A program made the position numbers and the translations under genes. A stretch of DNA of 64,000 nt, taken from assembly GCF_013004105.1 (NCBI RefSeq), contig NZ_CP053085.1, positions 496,001-560,000 of the forward strand. The letters are read 5' to 3'. Shown here one piece after another: positions 54,414 to 62,132 of the stretch. This DNA is from Gemmatimonas groenlandica. GTDB lineage: Bacteria > Gemmatimonadota > Gemmatimonadetes > Gemmatimonadales > Gemmatimonadaceae. Each line of letters starts with the position of its first letter. Positions within the stretch are counted from its first letter, which is position 1. Below the pieces are notes generated by a model. That model did not search any database, was not told the DNA's origin, and saw nothing but the letters and a program-made list of their open reading frames with translations.

Positions 54414-54842
54414 GTGATTGTCCCGGACGTCAACCTGCTGGTGTACACGCTCAATCGTGACAGCCCGCAGTGCACTCGTGCGCGTGATTGGTGGCGCACG
54501 CTGCTCAACGGCGACGAGCCTGTCGGTCTCACCTGGGTGACCGTGATGGGCGTCGTACGCATCAGCACGAACCCGCGGATTTTTCGCTCGCCGCTCGCGC
54601 TTGTTGACGTCATCGGGAACGTCGATGAATGGTTCTCGCAGCCAGTGGTGAGTACGCTGGAACCTGGCGCGCGCCATTGGGCGATCATGCGCACGCTGCT
54701 GGCCGAAGCCGGCCGTGGCGGCAACCTCACCACCGACGCGCATCTCGCCGCACTCTGCATCGAACGCGGCGCCACGCTGCACAGCGCCGATGGCGACTTC
54801 GCGCGCTTTCGCGGACTGCGCTACGAGAACCCGCTGCGCTGA
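54414..54842 (+). CDS. vapC: VapC-type PIN-domain ribonuclease toxin
   Basis: 142 residues, GTG start. PIN acidic residues: Asp5 (IVPDVNLLVYTLNR), Asp in 'GGNLTTDAHLAALCIERGA', and Asp in 'TLHSADGDFARFRGLRYENP'. The ending LRYENPL is common in this VapC group. It cuts RNA unless held by VapB. The gene ends in overlap-free tail-to-tail position with the membrane protein gene, 15 bp apart. Confidence 0.88.
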   Translation: MIVPDVNLLVYTLNRDSPQCTRARDWWRTLLNGDEPVGLTWVTVMGVVRISTNPRIFRSPLALVDVIGNVDEWFSQPVVSTLEPGARHWAIMRTLLAEAGRGGNLTTDAHLAALCIERGATLHSADGDFARFRGLRYENPLR

Positions 54843-54857
54843 ACTCGGCCGCGCCGA

Positions 54858-55592
54858 CTACAACCCAGCGCCGTTCCCCGCGCTGCTGTCGGTACTGACG
54901 GGTCGCCGTGCCGCCACCACACCCTGCACGGGCGTCGGCGTCTGCCAACCGGGCGCCGCGACTTCGGTGGTCGTGGTGGTCGATGCCGCCCCCCACCGCG
55001 ACGTGAAGCCCGACATGCCGAAACGCGAGCCCCCGAAACGCATCGAGAGCTGCGCGACGCCCATGCGCGATTTCACCACGGCACCCAGTCCCACCGTGGC
55101 CACCGCCCAGGTGAACGCCACGGCAACAAGCCGCGCGATGGCGCCGGCCACCGGCACCTTGGCAGCCACGGCCGCGCCGAACCAAATCAGACTGAGCGTG
55201 GCCAACCCAACGGCCAAGCCGCGCAAGGCCGCACCGCGCTCGCTGCTGCTTGCACCACGTCCGGCTAGAGCACGACCGATCACCAATGCCACGGCCAGGA
55301 TGCCCAGCGTGAACGCACCGGCGTAGGCCAGCGCCCATGCCAGCGCGGCGATCGGGATCACCAGAATGCCGATAATGGTGATGGCGCACGCGACCAGCAG
55401 CACCACCAGCAAGGGTACCGCTAACAGCTGCCAGAGGAGACCGACCCAGAAGCTGCCGGAGATGTCGCGCGCCGCGGTCTTGGCGACGGCGGTGAGCGCC
55501 TCTTCGGCGGTCATGAGCACCACGAGGCCGATGAGCAGGCCGATGCCGAACACGCCGGCGACCGCGAGCAGGTTGGTGGTCGCCGTCAGCAT
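54858..55592 (-). CDS. Hypothetical polytopic membrane protein
   Basis: 244 residues. Five or so hydrophobic segments (VFGIGLLIGLVVLMTAEEAL; LLWQLLAVPLLVVLLVACAI; IPIAALAWALAYAGAFTLGI; GLAVGLATLSLIWFGAAVAA; VAVAFTWAVATVGLGAVVKS), then a Ser/Thr/Gly-rich tail of about 65 residues. It resembles the membrane domain found in sigma-linked polymer-type proteins but no family is assigned. It is the third gene of a sigma/anti-sigma operon, 9 bp after the anti-sigma stop. Confidence 0.65.
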   Translation of the reverse strand: MLTATTNLLAVAGVFGIGLLIGLVVLMTAEEALTAVAKTAARDISGSFWVGLLWQLLAVPLLVVLLVACAITIIGILVIPIAALAWALAYAGAFTLGILAVALVIGRALAGRGASSSERGAALRGLAVGLATLSLIWFGAAVAAKVPVAGAIARLVAVAFTWAVATVGLGAVVKSRMGVAQLSMRFGGSRFGMSGFTSRWGAASTTTTTEVAAPGWQTPTPVQGVVAARRPVSTDSSAGNGAGL

Positions 55593-55601
55593 GTCATGAC
55601 C

Positions 55602-56189
55602 TCAACGGGCGCGACGCGAGGCGGTGGCGAGGGCGCGAAGCCCGACGACCCCCATCCCCACGATGGCGACAAAGCCGCCCACCGCGATGGCCGCCATTTC
55701 CGGCGACCCGCTCTGCATGGCGGCGATGCCCGGCTGACCCAGCACCGTGGACGCCACGTCGTTGGAGGCGGCCACGACCTGCTCGCGCACGCCTTCGGCG
55801 CCAAGCTGCGTGAGGATGAATGCCATGTCGGCGCGCGCCACAACCCACGTCGCACCGGCGGTCGCGAGTCCCGCGGTGATCGCCGCGCCGAAGCCAGCGG
55901 CAATGCGGGCCGGCCGGGTGGCCGGGACGAACTGCGCGACGGTGCGGGTCGCCGCGGCGTGCCACGGCTCAAACACCTGAACCTGCGACATGACCCGATC
56001 GGAGAAGTTCACGGAGGGGGCAAAGTCGGGAAGGGCGTCGAGCGCGAACATCAGCTCCTGAGCACTCTCCAGTTCCTGACGGCACGAAATGCACGATTTG
56101 ACGTGCGCTCTCAAAGGAGCGACGCCAAAGCCTTCCTCCCCATCCAGCAGGAGCTCGATTTCGTCTGATCTCAGGTGTCTGTCGTGCAT
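55602..56189 (-). CDS. Zinc-finger anti-sigma factor, membrane-bound
   Basis: 195 residues. The N-terminal zinc-binding motif is LRAHVKSCISCRQELESAQE (His-x3-Cys-x2-Cys, ZAS type) near residue 28. A membrane segment follows at about 102-119 (AAGFGAAITAGLATAGATWV), and a second hydrophobic segment near the C-terminus (AAIAVGGFVAIVGMGVVGLR). It should hold the ECF sigma factor encoded just upstream. ATG 56189 has GGAGG at 5 nt, better than the GTG at 56201. Confidence 0.82.
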   Translation of the reverse strand: MHDRHLRSDEIELLLDGEEGFGVAPLRAHVKSCISCRQELESAQELMFALDALPDFAPSVNFSDRVMSQVQVFEPWHAAATRTVAQFVPATRPARIAAGFGAAITAGLATAGATWVVARADMAFILTQLGAEGVREQVVAASNDVASTVLGQPGIAAMQSGSPEMAAIAVGGFVAIVGMGVVGLRALATASRRAR

Positions 56190-56244
56190 TGGTGCCTCCA
56201 CGGGGAACTACGCGCCTGCCCGCCGTCAGGTTTCACAGGGTTTC

Positions 56245-56266
56245 AGTGATCTTGAGGAAGATCACT
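56245..56266 (-). terminator. Hairpin between sigma and anti-sigma genes
   Basis: Perfect 9-bp arms AGTGATCTT / AAGATCACT with a 4-nt loop, about 26 nt after the sigma stop. There is no T run, so it may be an attenuator or an RNA-processing site that lowers anti-sigma relative to sigma expression. Confidence 0.5.
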
Positions 56267-56291
56267 TCATGAATGGGTCCAGCGTGATCTC

Positions 56292-56894
56292 TCAGTCCCG
56301 CAGCCCCTCGAGCGCCTTTCGGAGCTCGTGGCGGGCCCGGTGGATGTACGTCTTCACCGTGCCCAGGGGCAGGTCGAGCGTGGCCGCAATCTCTTCGTAC
56401 GCGCGGCCTTCCACATGACGCAGCATAATGCAGGCCCGATACTCAGGTCGCAGCTTCGCGATGGCCTGTTCGATGGCCGAACCCAGCTCCTTCGCCTCGA
56501 GCTCGTCAAGAGCACTCTCCTGCTCGGACTCGAGGTTGAGGGTCGTGGCCTCGACCTCGCTGGCCGTCGAGGCGTGCGGGGAGCCGTCCATGCTGATCGT
56601 ATCCAGCCGTCGTCGGCGGAGATGATCGATCGCCACATTGTTCGCGATCTTGAACAGCCAGCTCGAGAACTTGAACTCGGGGCTGTACTTGTCGATGTGG
56701 TTCAGGACTTTGACGAATGCGTCCTGCGCGAGGTCCTCGGCCGTCTCCCGGTCACGGACCATACGGAAGACGAGCGAAAACACCGGCCGTTCGTAGCGGC
56801 GCACCAGCTCGCGGAACGCGAGCTCACGGCCCTGCTGCGCTAGGCGAACGACATCGGCATCGGGGAGTGTTCCCAGCTCGTCGAGAGTCTGCAT
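56292..56894 (-). CDS. ECF-type RNA polymerase sigma factor
   Basis: 200 residues. Region 2: 'FRELVRRYERPVFSLVFRMV', DRETAEDLAQDAFVKVL, FSSWLFKIANNVAIDHLRRR (the -10-recognising helices). An acidic linker follows (residues about 105-140). Region 4: LRPEYRACIMLRHVEGRAYE, 'EIAATLDLPLGTVKTYIHRARHELRKAL' (HTH). The paired zinc-finger anti-sigma and membrane protein point to envelope-stress or surface control. Divergent from the ubiE homologue. Confidence 0.92.
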   Translation of the reverse strand: MQTLDELGTLPDADVVRLAQQGRELAFRELVRRYERPVFSLVFRMVRDRETAEDLAQDAFVKVLNHIDKYSPEFKFSSWLFKIANNVAIDHLRRRRLDTISMDGSPHASTASEVEATTLNLESEQESALDELEAKELGSAIEQAIAKLRPEYRACIMLRHVEGRAYEEIAATLDLPLGTVKTYIHRARHELRKALEGLRD

Positions 56895-56959
56895 CGGATC
56901 GCATAACCTAGCACGGGCGTGCGCTTGCTCGCACTCCCCCGCCTGTCGATGTTTCGCAA

Positions 56960-57730
56960 ATGCCAGTCGTCCCGCCTCCGAACGAGGCCACCGAACGCGC
57001 TGAATCCACCGGCCGGGCCGAACAGGCCGCCCGTGGAGAAGGGAAGCGCGAGTACGTGCAGCAAATGTTCTCGGACATCGCGCCGCGCTATGACCTGCTC
57101 AATCACGTCCTGTCGATGAACATCGATAAGGCGTGGCGGCGGAAAGCCCTGCGCGCCCTCCAGTGGACCCAGCGGCCGGCGGGCAGCTACCTCGACCTGT
57201 GCGCGGGGACCCTCGACGTGGGTGCCGCACTGGTGAAGCAGCCGGGATTCACCGGGTTCGTGGCCGGTGCCGATTTCGCCGTCCCGATGCTCCGGCACGG
57301 CAACGGCAAGGCGTCGCGTGAGGTCCTCGCCCCCGTGGGCGCCGACGCGCTGGCGCTGCCCTTCGCCACGGCCTCCCTCGACGGCGCGATTGTGGCGTTC
57401 GGCATCCGCAATGTGGCCGACCTCGATGCGGGACTGCGCGAAGTGCATCGGGTGCTCAAGCCGCGTGCCCGTTTTGTCATTCTCGAGTTCTCCACGCCGC
57501 CGTTGGCGATCGTGCGCACGTTCTATCACCTGTACTTCCATCACGTGTTGCCGAGAGTGGGACGCCTCGTGAGCGGCCATGGCAGCGCGTACACGTATCT
57601 GCCGATGTCCGTATCGCATTTCCCCACCGAAGAAACGCTCGCCGGCCACATGCGCCGCGCGGGCTTCACCACGGTCACGTGGGAACGCCTCACCTTCGGC
57701 ATCGCCGCGATTCACGTGGGGACGGCGTGA
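56960..57730 (+). CDS. ubiE: UbiE/MenG-type demethylmenaquinone methyltransferase
   Basis: 256 residues, SAM-dependent. Signature YVQQMFSDIAPRYDLLNHVL, then 'SMNIDKAWRRKALRAL', motif I YLDLCAGTLDVGAALV, 'VGADALALPFATASLDG', FGIRNVADLDAGLREVHRV and 'FVILEFSTPPLAIVRTFYHL', all typical of UbiE/MenG. It makes the last C-methylation of menaquinone (or ubiquinone). It is upstream of UbiD, UbiA and UbiX homologues, so it fits a quinone operon. Confidence 0.92.
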   Translation: MPVVPPPNEATERAESTGRAEQAARGEGKREYVQQMFSDIAPRYDLLNHVLSMNIDKAWRRKALRALQWTQRPAGSYLDLCAGTLDVGAALVKQPGFTGFVAGADFAVPMLRHGNGKASREVLAPVGADALALPFATASLDGAIVAFGIRNVADLDAGLREVHRVLKPRARFVILEFSTPPLAIVRTFYHLYFHHVLPRVGRLVSGHGSAYTYLPMSVSHFPTEETLAGHMRRAGFTTVTWERLTFGIAAIHVGTA

Positions 57731-57776
57731 GTAACGCACGAAGGAACGCCATCACGTACCGCCCGGTTGGTCTCTG

Positions 57777-59267
57777 ATGTCTCTCGATACGCTTTCCGAT
57801 TTCATCACGGCCATCGATCGGGCCGGCGAACTGCATCGCATCACCGAACCGGTGAAGGTGCATCTCGAGATCACCGAGATTGCCGACCGCGTGTCCAAGA
57901 TGCCCGGCGGCGGCAAGGCGCTGCTGTTCGAACATCCGATTCTCCGCGACGGGACACGCTCGCAGTATCCCGTGGCCATCAACCTGTTCGGCTCCATGCG
58001 TCGCATGGCGATGGCGCTGGGTGTGGACGATCTCGACGCCATCGGCGACCGCATCACGGCGCTGATGGATCTCAAGGTCCCCGACGGATTCCTCGGCAAA
58101 CTCTCGCTGCTGCCGCGCCTGCTCGAAGTGTCGAAGTTTCCGCCGCGCACCAAGAGCGGCAGCCCGTCGTGTCAGGACATCGTGTGGCAGGGCGACGAGA
58201 TCGATCTCGACAAGATCCCCGTACTGCACTGCTGGCCCGAAGACGGCGGCCCGTTCGTGACGATGACGGCGGTGATCAGCAAAGATCCCGTGCGTGGCAT
58301 TCGCAACGTCGGCATGTACCGCGTGCAGCAGCTCGACAAGAAGTCGGTGGCGATGCACTGGCAGCGTCACAAGACGGGCGCCGAGCATATGCGACAGATG
58401 GCCGAGCGCGGCGAGAAGATGCCGGTGTGCATCGTCGTCGGCGCCGACCCGGCCAGCATGTTCTCGGCGAGCGCACCACTCCCGCCGAACATCGACGAGT
58501 TTCTCTTCGCCGGATTTCTGCGTCGCGATCCCGTGAAGCTCACGAAGGCGGTGTCGTGTGATCTCGAGGTGCCGGCCGACGCCGAGTTCGTGATCGAGGG
58601 CTATATCGATCCGGCCGAGGCGCTGGTGGTCGAAGGGCCGTTCGGCGACCACACCGGCTTCTACTCCGAAGCCGATCTGTATCCGAAGGTGCACGTCACG
58701 GCCGTCACGATGCGCAAGAACGCGGTGTATTCCACCACGATCGTGGGCCGCCCGCCGATGGAAGATTTCTATCTCGGCCACGCCACCGAGCGCATCTTCC
58801 TGCCGCTGCTCAAGCTCACGACGCCGGAGATTGTGGACTATCACATGCCGGCCGAGGGGGGCTTTCACAACCTCGTGTTCGTGAGCATCGACAAGAAGTA
58901 TCCGGGGCACGCCGACAAGGTGATGCATGCCTTGTGGGGCCAAGGGCTGATGTCACTGGCGAAGGTGCTGGTGGTGGTGGACAAGGAAGTCAACGTGCGC
59001 AACCCCGTCGAAGCGTGGTGGGTGGCGCTCAACAACATGGATCCGCAGCGCGACGTGCGGTTCACGATGGGGCCGGTCGACGTACTCGATCACGCCAGCC
59101 GCGCATTCACGTACGGCAGCAAGATGGGCATCGACGCCACGCGAAAGTGGCCTGAAGAAGGCTTTACGCGCGCGTGGCCCAAGGTGATCACGATGGACGA
59201 CGCCACCCGTCGTGCCGTCGATGCGAAGTGGTCGAAGTTGGGACTGCCTCCGTTGGGCAAGTCGTGA
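57777..59267 (+). CDS. ubiD: UbiD-family prenylated-FMN decarboxylase
   Basis: 496 residues. 'LREHRITEPV'-like opening (GELHRITEPVKVHLEITEIA), 'KALLFEHPILRDGTRSQYPV', prFMN-site regions 'SCQDIVWQGDEIDLDKIPVL', 'GPFVTMTAVISKDP', 'GIRNVGMYRVQQLDKKSVAM', and EGPFGDHTGFYSEADLYPKV with catalytic Glu. It decarboxylates an aromatic quinone precursor with the cofactor made by UbiX, whose gene is two genes downstream. In the futalosine pathway this role belongs to MqnL-type enzymes. Stop overlaps the UbiA gene start (GTGA). Confidence 0.9.
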   Translation: MSLDTLSDFITAIDRAGELHRITEPVKVHLEITEIADRVSKMPGGGKALLFEHPILRDGTRSQYPVAINLFGSMRRMAMALGVDDLDAIGDRITALMDLKVPDGFLGKLSLLPRLLEVSKFPPRTKSGSPSCQDIVWQGDEIDLDKIPVLHCWPEDGGPFVTMTAVISKDPVRGIRNVGMYRVQQLDKKSVAMHWQRHKTGAEHMRQMAERGEKMPVCIVVGADPASMFSASAPLPPNIDEFLFAGFLRRDPVKLTKAVSCDLEVPADAEFVIEGYIDPAEALVVEGPFGDHTGFYSEADLYPKVHVTAVTMRKNAVYSTTIVGRPPMEDFYLGHATERIFLPLLKLTTPEIVDYHMPAEGGFHNLVFVSIDKKYPGHADKVMHALWGQGLMSLAKVLVVVDKEVNVRNPVEAWWVALNNMDPQRDVRFTMGPVDVLDHASRAFTYGSKMGIDATRKWPEEGFTRAWPKVITMDDATRRAVDAKWSKLGLPPLGKS

Positions 59268-60217
59268 GCAGCGTCGTGCCGCCGAAGGGGGCCCGCGACG
59301 GCCAGCTCATGTCCGGCGAATCGCTGCTCGTGCGACTGGCCAACTTCGTGAAGCTGCCGCACACAGTGTTCGCGATGCCGTTTGCGTTGGTGGGCGTGCT
59401 CTGCGCGAGTGTGGTGGCACCGGTCACGATCGCGATGGTCGGTTGGGTGTTACTGGCGTTTACCGCGGCGCGCTTTGCCGGAATGGGGTTCAACCGCATC
59501 GTCGATCGCGATGTCGATGCGATCAATCCGCGTACGGCCAAGCGAGAGTTGCCGGCGGGTACGTTGTCGTTGGCGCAGGCCAAGGGGTCAGTGGCCGTGG
59601 CCAGCGTGTTGTTCGTGATCGCGGCGTGGCAGCTGAATCCGCTCTGTCTTGCTCTGAGTCCCGTCGCGCTGCTGTGGGTGTTGGGCTATAGCTACACCAA
59701 AAGGTTCACGCGATACTCGCATCTGTGGCTCGGACTCGGGTTGTCCATCGCACCGGTGGGCGGCTATCTCGCGGTGACGGGTGCGTGGAGCGACCCGTGG
59801 TGGTTTCTGTGCGTGTTGGCACTAGCCATCGTGTGCTGGAGCGGCGGCTTCGACATGCTGTATGCGTTGCAGGACGCGGAGTTCGATCGCACCAATGGCT
59901 TGCACAGCATGCCATCGGCGATCGGGGTGCCGAAGGCAATTCGCTTTTCGCGCACGCTGCACGTGATCGCGCTGAGCTGTCTGGCCATCGTGGTCTCCAC
60001 GCATCCGCTGGGCACTGGCGTGGCGGTTGTGCAGACGGTGTTGTGGGGCGGCGTGGTCTTCGTGGCGGCGATGCTGGTGTGGGAGCATCGCATGGTGAAG
60101 GCCGATGATCTCACCAAGCTCGACGCGGCCTTCTTCACGATGAACGGCATCATCTCGCTGGGCTTTCTCACGGTCTTTGCGGTGGCTCGCTTCCTCGCTT
60201 CCGGAGCACGGGTATGA
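59264..60217 (+). CDS. ubiA: UbiA-family polyprenyltransferase
   Basis: 317 residues, integral membrane, eight or nine hydrophobic segments. First Asp-rich motif GMGFNRIVDRDVDAINPRTA, 'KRELPAGTLSLAQA', second motif MLYALQDAEFDRTNGLHSMP. It attaches a polyprenyl chain to an aromatic acceptor; in this context MqnP-like prenylation of 1,4-dihydroxy-6-naphthoate is likely (inference). The GTG at 59264 overlaps the ubiD stop and is preferred; ATG 59309 is an alternative that begins closer to the first helix. Confidence 0.9.
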   Translation: MSSVVPPKGARDGQLMSGESLLVRLANFVKLPHTVFAMPFALVGVLCASVVAPVTIAMVGWVLLAFTAARFAGMGFNRIVDRDVDAINPRTAKRELPAGTLSLAQAKGSVAVASVLFVIAAWQLNPLCLALSPVALLWVLGYSYTKRFTRYSHLWLGLGLSIAPVGGYLAVTGAWSDPWWFLCVLALAIVCWSGGFDMLYALQDAEFDRTNGLHSMPSAIGVPKAIRFSRTLHVIALSCLAIVVSTHPLGTGVAVVQTVLWGGVVFVAAMLVWEHRMVKADDLTKLDAAFFTMNGIISLGFLTVFAVARFLASGARV

Positions 60218-60825
60218 CGCAGGCGGCTGCTCGACACCCGATCGTTCTGGCGATCACCGGCGCCTCGGGAGCACCCTATGCGGTGCGCTTGCTGCAACAG
60301 CTGGTTGAACGGCAGATGCCCACTTGGCTGATCGTGTCGAGTCACGGATTCCGCTTGCTGGCCACCGAAAGCGACATCCCCGACCTGCACACGTTGCGCG
60401 CACACGCCGGCGCCGACGCGTTCGACGCCTGCGTCACGGTGTTCGATGACAATGATCGTGGGGCCGCACCGGCGTCGGGCTCAGCGAGATCGAGCGGCAT
60501 GGTGGTGTGCCCGTGCAGCATGGGCACGGTGAGTGCGATTGCGCACGGCACGTCACGCTCGCTGGTGGAGCGCGCGGCCGACGTGGCGCTCAAAGAGCGG
60601 CGGAAGCTCATTCTGGTTCCACGGGAAACACCGCTGTCGCTCATTCACCTCGAGAATCTCACGCAGGTCACGCGGGCTGGTGCCACGGTGATTCCGGCGG
60701 CGCCGGGCTTCTACCACAAGCCGGCTAGCATCGACGATCTCGTGGATTTCATCGTGGCGCGGGTGCTCGATCATCTTGAGGTGGAGCACACGCTGGGCAA
60801 GCGCTGGGGCGGAGAAGGCGAGTAG
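60214..60825 (+). CDS. ubiX: UbiX-family flavin prenyltransferase
   Basis: 203 residues. FMN/DMAP-binding motifs: LAITGASGAPYAVRLLQQL, 'WLIVSSHGFRLLATESDIPD', 'VVCPCSMGTVSAIAHGTSRS', 'LVERAADVALKERRKLILVP' and RETPLSLIHLENLTQ, 'VIPAAPGFYHKP'. It makes prenylated FMN for the UbiD decarboxylase in the same operon. It overlaps ubiA by 4 bp. Confidence 0.94.
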   Translation: MTQAAARHPIVLAITGASGAPYAVRLLQQLVERQMPTWLIVSSHGFRLLATESDIPDLHTLRAHAGADAFDACVTVFDDNDRGAAPASGSARSSGMVVCPCSMGTVSAIAHGTSRSLVERAADVALKERRKLILVPRETPLSLIHLENLTQVTRAGATVIPAAPGFYHKPASIDDLVDFIVARVLDHLEVEHTLGKRWGGEGE

Positions 60826-60831
60826 CGTCGA

Positions 60832-61509
60832 ATGCCGCCAATCAAGATTGAGCCTATCACGCTGACGCCGGACAAGTACCGCCACGAGTTCAAGACCAAG
60901 GCGACGAAGGTCTTTCTCGTGTTCGTCTTCTGGTGCCCGTTCGGATTCTTGCTCGCGTCCATCCTGGGCTACAAAGGGACAACGCGGTTTCTCGTGGCCC
61001 TCGGGTTTGCCGTCCCTCTGGCCATAGCGGGGTTGCTCGCCATTCTGCTCGCGCAACGGATCGGATCGGGAGTATTGCAGGCCTTTCTGTTTCCGCGCGG
61101 CTCCCGGGCGTCGGCGGCGATCACGAGCCATGCCGAATCACTGGCGGCGCGCGGCCAGTACGACGAAGCCGCGGCGGAATTCGCGGCATTGCGTACCAAG
61201 TACCCGCACGATATTCCCTTGCTTCGCGTCGAGGCGGAGTTTCAAGCCGGCGTTGGCGGCAATCCTCAGGTCGCCGCGCAGGTGCTCAATCAGTTGCGTC
61301 GGGTGCCCAACGTGCCGGCCGCCGTGGAACTCTATGCCACACATCGACTCCTCGACCTGTATCTTGGAGTGTTGGCCGAACCCGGTCGCGCCATGGTAGA
61401 ACTCCGGCGCATGGCTGATCGCTTTCCCGACACACCCGACGGACAGGGCGCGCTCGCCGAACTCACCCGACGACGCGACCACCTTGCACAGGATCAGACG
61501 AACACATGA
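60832..61509 (+). CDS. Hypothetical membrane protein with TPR-like C-terminal region
   Basis: 225 residues. Two membrane segments near the N-terminus (FLVFVFWCPFGFLLASILGY; FLVALGFAVPLAIAGLLAIL) and a cytosolic helical C-terminal part with TPR-like helix pairs (ESLAARGQYDEAAAEFAALR, 'PAAVELYATHRLLDLYLGVL'). Function unknown. It starts 6 bp after ubiX and overlaps the phosphodiesterase gene by 4 bp, so it is part of the same transcript. Confidence 0.65.
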   Translation: MPPIKIEPITLTPDKYRHEFKTKATKVFLVFVFWCPFGFLLASILGYKGTTRFLVALGFAVPLAIAGLLAILLAQRIGSGVLQAFLFPRGSRASAAITSHAESLAARGQYDEAAAEFAALRTKYPHDIPLLRVEAEFQAGVGGNPQVAAQVLNQLRRVPNVPAAVELYATHRLLDLYLGVLAEPGRAMVELRRMADRFPDTPDGQGALAELTRRRDHLAQDQTNT

Positions 61510-62024
61510 AGGAAGCCACGATCATCGGCCTGATTTCCGATACGCATGGACTGGTGCGCCCCGAGGTCTTCGCGGCGCTCGACGGCGTGTCGCGCATTTT
61601 TCATGCGGGCGACGTGGGGCCGCCCGAAGTGCTGATCGAGCTGGCAACGATCGCGCCGATCCAGGCGGTGTGGGGCAACACCGATGCGCCCGGCCGCGCC
61701 GATTTGGTGGAGCGCATCGAAGAAACGATCGACGGGGTGCGTATCGTCGTCACGCATGGGCATGAAATCAGCAGCGTGAACCCGCCGCGACTGGTGAGCG
61801 CATACATGAACGCCGATGTGATCGTGTACGGGCACACGCACGTCCAGCTGATCACCAAGGCGGCGAAGCGCATCGTCGTCAATCCGGGCGCCGCCGGTCC
61901 GCGTCGGTTCAAGCTGCAGCCAAGCGTGGCGAAGCTGTACATCCTGAACGGCAAGGCGGACGTGGAGTTGATTCCGCTGGGGATTCCGGAGGAGGTCGTG
62001 GCGGAGGATGACGAATTGGAGTAG
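61506..62024 (+). CDS. YfcE/MJ0936-family metallophosphodiesterase
   Basis: 172 residues. Motifs: GLISDTHGLV (D-x-H), RIFHAGDVGP (GD), AVWGNTDAPG (GNxD), VVTHGHEIS (H), VYGHTHVQLI (GHxH) and 'IVVNPGAAGPRRFK'. Small bacterial members hydrolyse phosphodiesters, with no clear physiological substrate. Last plus-strand gene before the palindromic element. Confidence 0.88.
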   Translation: MKEATIIGLISDTHGLVRPEVFAALDGVSRIFHAGDVGPPEVLIELATIAPIQAVWGNTDAPGRADLVERIEETIDGVRIVVTHGHEISSVNPPRLVSAYMNADVIVYGHTHVQLITKAAKRIVVNPGAAGPRRFKLQPSVAKLYILNGKADVELIPLGIPEEVVAEDDELE

Positions 62025-62030
62025 GTGGAT

Positions 62031-62132
62031 AGACTCACGTGAGTTCTAAGTGGTGAGTCGAAGTTTCGAGTCGTGAGTGAGCCAACTCGTAACTCCGAAC
62101 TTGAACTCAGCACTCCCAACTCACGTGAGTCT
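62031..62132. repeat. 102-nt imperfect palindrome between convergent genes
   Basis: Two 48-nt arms (62031-62078 and 62085-62132) match at about 38 of 48 positions around a 6-nt loop. The outer 15 bp are perfect, and each outer arm holds the palindrome ACTCACGTGAGT. The region repeats GAGT/ACTC motifs and is less GC-rich than its surroundings. The right end covers the minus-strand nuclease stop codon. It may be a bidirectional terminator or a member of a dispersed palindromic repeat family. Confidence 0.75.
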
